Notes: generated from the letters alone by a model not told the origin. A DNA stretch of 7,929 nucleotides from Gammaproteobacteria bacterium (GCA_026706425.1 JAPOYW010000391.1:1-7929); one strand, 5' to 3'; shown: positions 1-6,780, numbered from the stretch's first letter. Program-made: numbers and translations.

Positions 1-1271
1 CCGGAGCGCGTCGTAGTCGAGGACGAGAAGCCGAGGCGGGTGCCCAACATCGAAGCGGCCACCTGGAAGCGGCTGCAACAAGGCCAGGAACTCATAACCG
101 CTGAACAGTATGCGGAAGGGATCGACATTCTCGAAGCGATGGTTCCGCGGGAGGACCGTCGCAGCCGCTACAACGCCAACGAACTCGGTCAGATCCACGA
201 TCTGCTGGGATACGCCTATTGGGAACTGTCCCGGCCCGACAAGACCATCGAGCACTACGAGAAGGTCTTGGAGCAGGTGCCCCAGATTGCAGAAGCCACC
301 GAGTTGCAGAAGCTCTTCCAGCTATCGAAGATCTACTTCATGCAGGGTCAGGAGGAGCCCAGGGCGCACCTGGCTCGTCCGCGGGCCCAGCCGGCCTCGG
401 CGAAGATGGGAGCGTGCACAACGACCCGGGCCCCGAACCGTACTACTTCATCGGCCAGATCTTCTATCAGTTCAAGGATTTCGACAGCGGCATCCGGTGC
501 ATCGAGACAACGGTTCAGCTGGCCCGCGATCGAGGCATCCCCGTGAAGGAACCATGGTGGCGCATGCTCCAGTTCATGTATTACGAGCAGGAGAACTGGC
601 CGAAGGTCTTGGAGATCCTGGAGATCCTGGTCAAGGATTTTCCCAAGCGCGAGTACTGGGTGATGCTGGCGTCGATGTACGGCGAGACGGGCGAGGAGGA
701 CAAGCAGCTGTTGGCAATGGAGGCGGCGCACGCAGGCGGCTTCCTGACCAAGGAGACCGACCTCCGGGCCTACGGGGCGCTCCTGGTGCAAGCCGATGTT
801 CCCAACCGAGCAAGCAAGTACCTCAAGAGGGGTATCGACGAGGAGATCATCGAACCCGTCTGCAAGAACCTGCAGTTGCTTGGTCAGGCATACCAGGCGG
901 CGCATGACGTACCCGATGCCATCGGGGCCTTCGAGGAATGCGGAGAGATCGACCCGGATGGGAAGACCTTCGACCTCTTGGCATCCCTCTATCTCGACTC
1001 GGACCAATACGCGAAGTGCCAGACGGCTGCTCGAAGGGCCCTGGAGCTTGGCGGGCTGTCCAACCCATTGGCCACCGAGATAACCCTGGGTACCTGCGAG
1101 TTCCATCTGGATAATCTGACCGCCGCACGAAAGGTGTTTACGGACGTCCGGCGCAAGGCACGCAGGGAACGGGAGAGGCGCCCCGAGACGATGTCGGGCG
1201 ACTGGATCAAGTACATCGACAGCGAGAGCAAGCGTCGCGAAGAACTGAGGCGCGCTGGACTAGCCGACTAG
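1..1271 (+). CDS. TPR protein, TonB-system-associated type (5' partial, frameshifted)
   Basis: The reading frame is open from base 1 with no credible start, so the N-terminus (probably a signal peptide) lies outside the window. Frame 1 encodes TPR-like helices up to about position 345 (GYAYWELSRPDKTIEHYEKV). Homologous sequence resumes in frame 3 from about 423 (DPGPEPYYFIGQIFYQF) and runs to TAG at 1269-1271. The 77 bases between (346-422) are not a multiple of three, so one base appears lost or two gained. Several further helical repeats follow, then a basic C-terminus (SESKRREELRRAG). From memory, order and spacing match the periplasmic TPR proteins encoded beside TonB2/ExbB/ExbD systems in Vibrio and relatives (TtpA-like), which would assist TonB-dependent uptake. 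A generic TPR scaffold is the alternative. The frame break may be a sequencing error or real inactivation. ribE follows after 28 bp. Confidence 0.75.
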
Positions 1272-1289
1272 GCCGACTAGGCCGACTAG
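1263..1289 (+). repeat. three tandem copies of a 9-bp unit carrying the TPR stop codon
   Basis: The unit GCCGACTAG occurs three times in direct succession (1263-1271, 1272-1280, 1281-1289), with a partial copy just before (GACTAG at 1258-1263). In the TPR frame each copy reads Ala-Asp-stop, so the gene ends in three in-frame amber codons spaced nine bases apart. The last copy merges with the purine-rich Shine-Dalgarno region of ribE. Replication slippage is the simplest origin. Confidence 0.9.
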
Positions 1290-1297
1290 GAAGGAAG
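1288..1297 (+). promoter_or_regulatory. ribE ribosome binding site that fixes the ATA start
   Basis: AGGAAGGAAG is a strong Shine-Dalgarno-like purine tract. AGGAAG at 1288-1293 leaves six bases before the ATA at 1300, which is ideal spacing. No ATG, GTG or TTG occurs in this frame between the upstream stop at 1261-1263 and a TTG at 1456. That TTG lies inside the conserved NGCCLT motif, so this site is the main evidence for where translation should begin. Confidence 0.7.
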
Positions 1298-1299
1298 CG

Positions 1300-1953
1300 A
1301 TATTCTCGGGCATTGTCCAGGGTACCCGCCGCGTCCTAGGGCTTGAGCGCACCGGCGAGCCCGGAGGGCGCGGAAGCGCCGCGCTCGGCATCGACCTGGC
1401 GGACCTTGCCGAAGGCCTGGAACCTGGCGCTTCGGTTGCCGTCAACGGCTGTTGCTTGACCGCTGCCGCCGCCGGTGGATCGACCGTGCGGTTCGATCTC
1501 GTTCGCGAGACGCTGGCGACCACGAACCTCGGCGACCTGCGTCCTGACTCGCTGGTCAACATCGAGCGGTCGCTGCGGCTCGGCGACGAGGTTGGCGGGC
1601 ACCTGCTCTCCGGTCACGTGTCGGCGACTGTGCCCGTCGTGGAGGATCGCGCCGAACCGGGCTATCGCCGTCTGTCGGTGCGAATTCCGGGGTTTTGGAT
1701 GCGCTACCTGAGCCTCAAGGGTTTCGTGGCCCTGAACGGTGCCAGCTTGACCGTCGCCGAATTGGATCGCGAAGCATCCACCGTCGCGGTCAGCCTCATA
1801 CCCGAGACGCTCAAGCGTACGACGTTCGGGGACATCCGCGTCGGGGATCGCCTGAATCTGGAGGTGGACCCCCAGACCCAGGCCGTCGTCGACACGGTGC
1901 GCTCGATGCTGCCCGACTTGCTCGGCTCGACGCGCCCGTCCTCGACGCAGTGA
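1300..1953 (+). CDS. ribE: riboflavin synthase, alpha chain (ATA at the start position)
   Basis: Riboflavin synthase dismutates two 6,7-dimethyl-8-ribityllumazine molecules into riboflavin and a pyrimidinedione, the last step of riboflavin synthesis in the cytosol. The 217-residue product has the usual two tandem lumazine-binding barrels. Barrel one carries FSGIVQG (2-8), VNGCCLT (48-54) and GGHLLSGHV (99-107). Barrel two carries LNGASLT (145-151), LIPETLKRTTFGD (167-179) and LEVDPQTQAVVDTV (187-200). Length and motifs, especially NGCCLT and DPQTQAVVDTV, match the E. coli enzyme closely. The residue that should be the initiator Met of MFTGIVQ is encoded by ATA, behind an ideal ribosome binding site. 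ATA is a very poor start, so this is either a G-to-A change or error, or an unusual weak start. The stop overlaps the hspQ start (TGATG). No FMN riboswitch is visible in the 28-bp gap upstream. Confidence 0.93.
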   Translation: MFSGIVQGTRRVLGLERTGEPGGRGSAALGIDLADLAEGLEPGASVAVNGCCLTAAAAGGSTVRFDLVRETLATTNLGDLRPDSLVNIERSLRLGDEVGGHLLSGHVSATVPVVEDRAEPGYRRLSVRIPGFWMRYLSLKGFVALNGASLTVAELDREASTVAVSLIPETLKRTTFGDIRVGDRLNLEVDPQTQAVVDTVRSMLPDLLGSTRPSSTQ

Positions 1954-2276
1954 TGGTCGGCATGCCGTCACAGGGAACGAAGTTCGCGGTCGGCCAGATT
2001 GTCGACCATGTGTAGGCGGGCTACCGGGGCGTGGTCTTCGGCGTGGACGCGGAGTTCTCGCTGTCGGACGAGTGGTACGAGCAAGTCGCACTGTCCCGGC
2101 CACCCAAGGACCGGCCTTGGTATCACGTCCTGGTCGACGGCGCGGTGCACACCACCTACGTCGCGCAGCGGCACCTGGAGTCGAGCAGCGACCTGCGGCA
2201 GATCGACCACCCGCTGCTCGGCCGCTATTTCGAGTCCTACGACGGCAGGCGCTACCAGCTTCGCGACGTTCACTGA
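1953..2276 (+). CDS. hspQ: heat shock protein HspQ with in-frame amber codon
   Basis: HspQ (YccV family, hemimethylated-DNA-binding fold) is a small cytosolic protein that influences DnaA stability and acts as a specificity factor for Lon protease in enterobacteria. The frame starts at ATG 1953, overlapping the ribE stop by one base; ATG 1962 is an alternative. It reads TKFAVGQIVDHV, then TAG at 2013-2015, then AGYRGVVFGVDAEFSL, DEWYEQVALSRPPKDRPWYH and VLVDGAVHTTYVAQRHLE, ending at TGA 2274-2276 (107 codons). The match to HspQ continues on both sides of the amber codon with unchanged spacing, so a single substitution or base-call error is likely. If real, only a 20-residue peptide or an N-terminally shortened product from GTG 2031 (81 residues) could be made. 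The 3' end overlaps the convergent amidohydrolase by 7 bp. Confidence 0.88.
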
Positions 2277-2280
2277 ACGT
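2266..2280. repeat. inverted repeat over the hspQ / amidohydrolase stop codons
   Basis: ACGTTC (2266-2271) and GAACGT (2275-2280) are perfect 6-bp arms around a 3-base loop. Both stop codons of the convergent pair (TGA at 2274-2276 on plus, TGA at 2272-2270 on minus) lie within it. It could be a weak bidirectional transcription end signal, but no T-run follows on either strand. Confidence 0.45.
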
Positions 2281-3406
2281 TCCCGGGTTCGGCATCGATC
2301 CCGAACAACGGTGCGGCATTGTCCCAGAAGATCTTCTTGATCGACTCGGCGGGAAGCGGTTGGTTTTCGAGATCCTCGAGTCCGGCCGGCCAGGTGCCGT
2401 CCGGATGCGGGTAGTCGGTATTGAACGCGAGGTAGTCGTCGCCGACCAATTCGCACACGGCCGGCAAGGTCCTCTCGTCTCCCCGGCAGGCAACCAGGAA
2501 GTTCGATTTGAAGTACTCGGTCGGGCGGCGCTTCAACAGCGGGTGTTCGGCGTTGCCCGAGAACTGCCAGTGCTGCTCCATGCGCTGCAGCCAGTAGGGC
2601 AGCCAGCCGCCGTCGGCTTCCACGTGGACAATCCGGAGCCGGGGATGGCGTTCGATGACGCCGAACCAGATCAGGCAGGTCATCGCCGCCATGGCTTCAA
2701 AGGGGTGGGCGAGGATGTGCCCCGAGGTATGGGTTTCCATCCGGTCCCCGAAGGAGGGCAGATAGGGGGAGCCGGAGTCGTGGAGGCAAACGGGGAGTCC
2801 CAGATCTTCGATGGCGGTCCACACCGGATCGTTGCGTTCATGGTGCAGGTTGCGACCCGCTACGGGATTGGGACGCACGTAGAAGCCTGCCGCGCCGTTC
2901 GCGGCCGCTCGACGGGCCTCCTCGACGGCGAGATCGGCTGCCTGCATCGGGAGCATGGCGGCCCAGCGCAGCCGTTCGGTGGCGCGGCTGCAGTACTCGC
3001 GACTCCAGTCGTTGTAGGCGGCGCACACGGCGGCGAGCAGTTCGGGGTCTGCGAACTCCTTGCCGAGGATCTGCCCGCCGACGGTTGGATAGAGAACCTG
3101 CACATCGACGCCGTACCGGTCCATATCGGCGAGCCGTGCCTCCGGCCGAAAGCCGGCGGCGCGGGTCTTTTCGTGTTTCTCCATGCCCTTGGCGGCCGCC
3201 TCGAGAAACTCCTTGGAGTGCATGGGGTAGCTGCCGTCCTGCTTCGTGATCGGCTGGCCCTCGACGCACATGCCGACGCGGCCGTTGCCCATGTCGTCGA
3301 TGGCGGGTGCCCGGTCCGCGAATGCCGGTTCGATGTACTCCCTCCACATGCCCGGAGGCTCCATTTGGTGAGCGCCCGGGTCGAGGACGCGATGACCGTT
3401 GCGCAT
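2270..3406 (-). CDS. amidohydrolase family protein (PF04909, amidohydrolase_2 / ACMSD-like)
   Basis: This is a 378-residue TIM-barrel metal-dependent hydrolase or decarboxylase of the family that includes ACMSD and gamma-resorcylate-type decarboxylases; the substrate cannot be read from the sequence. Visible family features are the N-terminal metal motif region DPGAHQMEP (9-17), RLADMDRYGVDVQVLYP (91-107), CLHD with His209, HVEADGGWLPYWLQRM (261-276) and the metal-site region NTDYPHPDG (329-337, Asp331). The C-terminus has the typical IFWDNAAPLFGI (359-370). The first motif is unusual: many relatives have DADxHVxEP, whereas here glycine replaces the second Asp. ATG 3404-3406 is preceded by AAGGGG, a reasonable ribosome binding site, and by a promoter-like pair. 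The protein is probably cytosolic, with no signal peptide. It is divergent from the hydroxyacid dehydrogenase gene and may share regulation with it. Confidence 0.88.
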   Translation of the reverse strand: MRNGHRVLDPGAHQMEPPGMWREYIEPAFADRAPAIDDMGNGRVGMCVEGQPITKQDGSYPMHSKEFLEAAAKGMEKHEKTRAAGFRPEARLADMDRYGVDVQVLYPTVGGQILGKEFADPELLAAVCAAYNDWSREYCSRATERLRWAAMLPMQAADLAVEEARRAAANGAAGFYVRPNPVAGRNLHHERNDPVWTAIEDLGLPVCLHDSGSPYLPSFGDRMETHTSGHILAHPFEAMAAMTCLIWFGVIERHPRLRIVHVEADGGWLPYWLQRMEQHWQFSGNAEHPLLKRRPTEYFKSNFLVACRGDERTLPAVCELVGDDYLAFNTDYPHPDGTWPAGLEDLENQPLPAESIKKIFWDNAAPLFGIDAEPGNVQ

Positions 3407-3412
3407 GGCAAT

Positions 3413-3453
3413 CCCCTTAGAAACTTGAGAGCCTCTAACCCCTTTAGACTTGA
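3413..3453. repeat. imperfect direct repeat in the divergent intergenic region
   Basis: CCCCTTAGAAACTTGA (3413-3428) and CCCCTTTAGACTTGA (3439-3453) are near-copies offset by 26 bp. A short dyad AGAG-C-CTCT (3428-3436) sits between them, overlapping the predicted amidohydrolase transcription start. The arrangement looks like an operator, but no local regulator is evidently its partner. Confidence 0.35.
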
Positions 3454-3471
3454 TCCGGGCCGTAGAGTCAA
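3443..3471 (-). promoter_or_regulatory. putative sigma-70-type promoter of the amidohydrolase gene
   Basis: On the minus strand TTGACT (3471-3466) and TCTAAA (3448-3443) are separated by exactly 17 bases, resembling a -35/-10 pair. The predicted start of transcription near 3436 leaves a leader of about 30 bases before ATG 3406, with AAGGGG as ribosome binding site. No equally good pair is visible for the divergent dehydrogenase gene. Confidence 0.45.
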
Positions 3472-3489
3472 TAGGGGGCGCAGTTGCCC

Positions 3490-4452
3490 ATGAAGATTGT
3501 CATCATCCCGGGGTTGACGTTGCCCCGGGTCGCCGAATCGGACCTGGAGCGCATCCGCCGCGCTGGAGGCGGGGCCGAAGTCGTCGTTTCCGACCCGAAG
3601 TCCGCGCCTGCGGACATCGTCGATGCCGACGTCGTGCTGGGGCTCGTCACCCGCCCCATGTTCCGCGCCGCGAAGAAGCTGCGCTGGGTTCACGCCATCG
3701 CTTCGGGCGTGGACAGTTTCCTATACGACGAGTTCCGCCTGGGCGAGGTGATCCTGACCAGCGAGAAAGGGCTTGTTGGCGAGCATTTGGCCGATCACGC
3801 CCTCGGGCTGCTGCTCATGTTGACCCGGCAATTGGCGACGGCGCTGCGCCTGGGTCCCGACGCGTGGAACCATCGCCCCGCCATTCGCGCCGACGAGATC
3901 GAGCTGACCGGTGCCACCATGGGCGTTTTCGGTTTCGGCGGTACGGGTCGCGCCGTGGTCCGCCGGGCCGTGGCTTTCGGCATGCGTTGCATCGCATTGG
4001 ATCGCGACCCGGTTCCGGGTTCGCCGGAAGTCGACGCGGTCATGCGTCCCGACGACTTCGACGAGCTCCTGGGGCGTTCCGACGTGGTGGCGATCTGCTG
4101 CCCGCTGACGCCGGAGACGCGGGGCAAGTTCGACGCGCGCGCCTTCGCGGCGATGAAATCCACGGCGATACTCGTCAATGTCACCCGCGGCGAGGTGATG
4201 GTCGAGGACGACCTCGTTCACGCCCTGGAATCCGGGGCCATCCGCGGTGCCGCCCTGGACGTCGCTCCCGCCGAGCCGCTGTCCGCCGAGAGCCGTCTCT
4301 GGGACTTGCCCCAGGTGGTCATGACTCCGCATACGGCGGGTGCCAGTCAATTCCGCACGCGTCGCAATCTGGACCGGTTCGTACGGAACCTCGAACGGCT
4401 TCGGCGTGGCGAAGCCCTTGAAGGCCAAATCGACAAGAACCTCGGCTACTGA
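3490..4452 (+). CDS. D-2-hydroxyacid dehydrogenase family protein (NAD-dependent)
   Basis: The 320-residue product is a normal-length member of the D-isomer-specific 2-hydroxyacid dehydrogenase family, which interconverts 2-oxo acids and D-2-hydroxy acids with NAD(P)H. A split substrate domain flanks a Rossmann domain with GFGGTG (148-153) and an acidic residue, Asp171, after beta-2 that favours NAD over NADP. The expected catalytic triad is Arg233 (VTRGE), Glu262 (APAEPL) and His281 (TPHTAG). HAIASGVDSFLYDE (68-81) and VGEHLADHALGLLL (96-109) are typical of the family. ATG 3490 gives the usual MKIVI start; TTG 3484 would add two residues and lies closer to the AGGGGG tract at 3473-3478. The exact substrate (glyoxylate/hydroxypyruvate, phosphoglycerate or other) is not determined. 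Divergent from the amidohydrolase; its 3' end overlaps the convergent histidine kinase by 7 bp. Confidence 0.93.
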   Translation: MKIVIIPGLTLPRVAESDLERIRRAGGGAEVVVSDPKSAPADIVDADVVLGLVTRPMFRAAKKLRWVHAIASGVDSFLYDEFRLGEVILTSEKGLVGEHLADHALGLLLMLTRQLATALRLGPDAWNHRPAIRADEIELTGATMGVFGFGGTGRAVVRRAVAFGMRCIALDRDPVPGSPEVDAVMRPDDFDELLGRSDVVAICCPLTPETRGKFDARAFAAMKSTAILVNVTRGEVMVEDDLVHALESGAIRGAALDVAPAEPLSAESRLWDLPQVVMTPHTAGASQFRTRRNLDRFVRNLERLRRGEALEGQIDKNLGY

Positions 4453-4465
4453 CGGCGGAAGCCGA
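4442..4465. repeat. inverted repeat over the dehydrogenase / kinase stop codons
   Basis: TCGGCT (4442-4447) and AGCCGA (4460-4465) are perfect 6-bp arms with a 12-base loop. The dehydrogenase TGA (4450-4452) lies in the loop and the kinase TAG (4448-4446, minus strand) starts in the arm. It may be a bidirectional terminator stem, but the loop is long and there is no T-run. Confidence 0.35.
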
Positions 4466-6014
4466 TTCGAAAACGGGCGCCGGTGGACGGCTCGGTTGCG
4501 GATTGGGTGGGCGGCATGTAGTCGATGGTGCCGTCCGCGTTGGCTAGCAGTGCCTTCGCGATCGCGAGCCCCAACCCGGTGCCGCCTTGTTCCCGCCTCG
4601 TGGTGAAGAACGGTTCGAAGATCCGTGCCGCGTCCCCCGGCGCGATCCCCCGGCCATCGTCGTTGACGCGGATCACGGTCTCGTCGCCATCTGCAGCCAC
4701 ATGGATGTCAAGCGTCTCGGCGCCGTGTTCGCGGGCATTGTCGACTAGGATTTTGAGTACGGCCTGCAGCGAGGCTTCGTCGATGGGCAGGACGACATGG
4801 GGATCGCCGCCTAGTCTCACATCGACGCCGGTGTCGAGTTGGGCGGCATTGGCCAGCACCGCGGCAACGTTGGACACGCCCTCGGCCTGGTCGCGCATGT
4901 CGGCGCGCGCGAGTTCGAGCAAGCGTCGCGTGAGCGATTCAAGTCGGGCGACGTCCCCCGCCAGATTGTCGATGAAGTGCCGGCGTTCCTCGGGCGTCAT
5001 GTCGTCCAGGTGGTCGCCTAACACCTCCAGCGTGCCGGCCATCGCGGCAAGCGGCGTTTTGAACTCGTGGCTGATGCTGCGTGCGAGGTCGCGGACGTAT
5101 TGGGTCCGCTGCTGAAGGCTCGTTGCCATGGCTGCAACGCTTGCGGCGAGTTGCGCCAACTCCATGGTCCGGTAGCGGCCGACGTCGATCTCGACGGCGT
5201 CGCCCGCCGCCACGCGCTCGGCGCTCGTGACCAGACGCCGGATCGGTCGCGCCAGGGTCCGCGTGGCGAAGATCGCGGTCGCAACCACGACGGCGAAGAG
5301 CAGGCCCGCGGCCTGGAGCAGTAGGAAGCGCTTGGTTTGCAGCGCGCCCAGGATTGTCGACGGCGTCTGCGAGGCAACCACCGCACCGACTACGCGGTCG
5401 TGCAAGACAATGGGTGCCGTGACGATGACCCGGACCGCCGCGCCGCGAACGAACGCGGTGAACGAGGGCCGGTCCTCCTGGGCGATGCGCCGCAGCCGGC
5501 TGAGTTGGAACCCGTCCAATGCGCTGGCTACTTCTTCGGCAACCGTCAGGTCGGTCCCGAGACCGGCTGCATTGGTCGCGACGACGATGCCTTGATAGTC
5601 GGTGACCCGGATGTCCGCCCGGGTTTGAACATCCTGGAGGATCGGCGTGACCGCGTGTCCGACTTGGATCGCCACGTCGTCGCCCGCCGTTGCCTGTCGA
5701 CCGTCCGGGAGCGGCGCGAGGACGTCGACGTCGGCGAGGTCGAGGACCGCGCGGCGGCGCTTGGTGGCATCGTGGTCTGTATTGGCGAGTGGTCGACTGT
5801 GTGCGTCGAGTTCCGCGGTGGCCTCACGGAACCCATGTCGGAACGTCGCCGCAACGAAGTCCGTATGGGCGATCAGCGTCGACTCCGTCTGACGAACAAG
5901 GGCACTTTCGTAGAGCCGCAGTACCTGTATGCCCGCCACCGGCAATACGAGCACGAACAGGCTCAGCACGACGAGTACGGTGCGCAGACGAAACCGGACC
6001 CAGGGCAGCAGCAT
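4446..6014 (-). CDS. membrane sensor histidine kinase (HAMP, HisKA, HATPase), CreC-like layout
   Basis: This 522-residue inner-membrane kinase should autophosphorylate on His and pass phosphate to the regulator encoded just upstream. It has a first membrane segment (about 11-31), a periplasmic sensor region (about 32-228; VTDYQGIVVATNAAGLG at 137-153 resembles Cache/CreC-type sensors) and a second membrane segment (about 229-250). HAMP (about 251-305) is followed by the H-box SISHEFKTPLAAMAG with His316, the N-box LVDNAREHG (Asn426), the G1 box NDDGRGI (451-457), the F-box FEPFF (466-470) and the G2 box GGTGLGLAI (477-485). All catalytic boxes are intact. ATG 6012-6014 has no clear Shine-Dalgarno and lies 31 bp after the regulator stop, so translation may depend on coupling or a weak site. 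The gene ends in TAG, overlapping the convergent dehydrogenase by 7 bp. The stimulus is unknown. Confidence 0.94.
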   Translation of the reverse strand: MLLPWVRFRLRTVLVVLSLFVLVLPVAGIQVLRLYESALVRQTESTLIAHTDFVAATFRHGFREATAELDAHSRPLANTDHDATKRRRAVLDLADVDVLAPLPDGRQATAGDDVAIQVGHAVTPILQDVQTRADIRVTDYQGIVVATNAAGLGTDLTVAEEVASALDGFQLSRLRRIAQEDRPSFTAFVRGAAVRVIVTAPIVLHDRVVGAVVASQTPSTILGALQTKRFLLLQAAGLLFAVVVATAIFATRTLARPIRRLVTSAERVAAGDAVEIDVGRYRTMELAQLAASVAAMATSLQQRTQYVRDLARSISHEFKTPLAAMAGTLEVLGDHLDDMTPEERRHFIDNLAGDVARLESLTRRLLELARADMRDQAEGVSNVAAVLANAAQLDTGVDVRLGGDPHVVLPIDEASLQAVLKILVDNAREHGAETLDIHVAADGDETVIRVNDDGRGIAPGDAARIFEPFFTTRREQGGTGLGLAIAKALLANADGTIDYMPPTQSATEPSTGARFRIGFRRQ

Positions 6015-6045
6015 TGGGATGTTCGCGGGGGCCCGGGTTCGGCGG

Positions 6046-6780
6046 TCAGCCGTCCGGTGCCGGCGGTCGGCCCCAGGTCGCCGGGTCGAGCCGAAACCCG
6101 ACGCCGTGCACCGTCCGAATCGGGTCTACGCCGGTGATGCGCAACTTGGCGCGCAGCCGCCGCATGTGGCTGTCGATCGTTCGATCGCTGACCACCCGGG
6201 TGCCCTTGTAGGCGCCGTTGGTCAGCGCCTCGCGGTCCAGTACCTTGCCGCTCTGGCGCACCAGGGTTGCCAGAAGACCGAATTCGGTCCGGGTCAGGTC
6301 AACAGCCCTACCAGCCACAGTGGCGGATTGGGCATCGAGGTCCATCGAGACCGGCCCCGCGGCAATCCGACTGACGCCGGGGTCGTCGAGTGCATCGACG
6401 CGGCGAAAGTGCGCGTTGACCCTTGCCGTCAGCTCCCGTGGGCTGAAAGGCTTGACGATGTAGTCGTCGCCACCGGCGTCCAGGCCCACCACCCGGTCTG
6501 TCTCGGCATCCTTCGACGACAGGAACAGGATGGGTACGTTGCGTCCGCCCGCTTCGCTACCGTGCAACGCCTCTGCGCGGATTGCACGGCACACGTCCAA
6601 TCCGTCCATCACCGGCATGAGGATGTCGAGGATCACCAGGTCCGGCTTGGCGTGTCGGAACGCCCTGAGACCCGCCGCTCCGTCGGCGGCCTCTGCGACC
6701 TCGAATCCGGCCCGTCGCAGCGCGAAGCAGACGACATCGCGGATGTGGGAGTCGTCGTCGACCACGAGCACTTTGCGCAT
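6046..6780 (-). CDS. OmpR/PhoB-family response regulator, CreB-like
   Basis: The 244-residue product is a cytosolic two-component transcription factor. The receiver domain (2-127) has the acidic pocket DDD (8-10), phospho-acceptor Asp52 (VILDILMPVMDG), a switch Ser88 and Lys110 (VKPFSPREL). A winged-helix DNA-binding domain follows (about 143-232) with LTRTEFGLL (162-170), the recognition-helix region SDRTIDSHMRRLRAKL (198-213) and VHGVGFRL (224-231). The ATG at 6780 gives the canonical MRKVLVVDDD start; a longer open frame to 6855 adds unmatched residues and is not favoured. It is the first gene of an operon with the kinase. The pairing and the DRTIDSH wing resemble CreBC, but orthology is not established. 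It is divergent from the PhyH-family gene and may control that gene or itself through the shared 98-bp region. Confidence 0.95.
   Translation of the reverse strand: MRKVLVVDDDSHIRDVVCFALRRAGFEVAEAADGAAGLRAFRHAKPDLVILDILMPVMDGLDVCRAIRAEALHGSEAGGRNVPILFLSSKDAETDRVVGLDAGGDDYIVKPFSPRELTARVNAHFRRVDALDDPGVSRIAAGPVSMDLDAQSATVAGRAVDLTRTEFGLLATLVRQSGKVLDREALTNGAYKGTRVVSDRTIDSHMRRLRAKLRITGVDPIRTVHGVGFRLDPATWGRPPAPDG

Noticed and set aside
612..629. Two tandem copies of GAGATCCTG in the TPR gene
   Set aside because: It encodes the repeated helix residues EILEIL and is explained by TPR coding sequence. It is too short to be a separate element.
1272..1299. FMN riboswitch upstream of ribE
   Set aside because: The gap is only 28 bp and consists of the tandem repeat and ribosome binding site, too short for the RFN element.
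2013..2015. Amber recoding (alternative genetic code or pyrrolysine-type insertion)
   Set aside because: TAG also serves as the terminal codon of the TPR and kinase genes in this window, and no suppressor tRNA or pyl gene is visible. A point mutation or error is simpler.
1336..2493. 385-codon minus-strand open frame across ribE and hspQ
   Set aside because: The translation is Arg/Pro/Thr-rich with no domain, and it lies opposite two recognisable conserved genes.
3425..3450. Plus-strand promoter TTGAGA with TAGACT for the dehydrogenase
   Set aside because: The spacer is only 14 bases, too short for a sigma-70 promoter.
2072..3493. 473-codon plus-strand open frame across the amidohydrolase gene
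   Set aside because: It is antisense to a well-supported enzyme and made of low-complexity Gly/Arg/Val-rich sequence with no motif. Long antisense frames are expected at high GC.
5337..6137. 266-codon plus-strand open frame opposite the kinase and regulator
   Set aside because: It is antisense to intact kinase coding sequence, crosses into the regulator gene, and has no family features.
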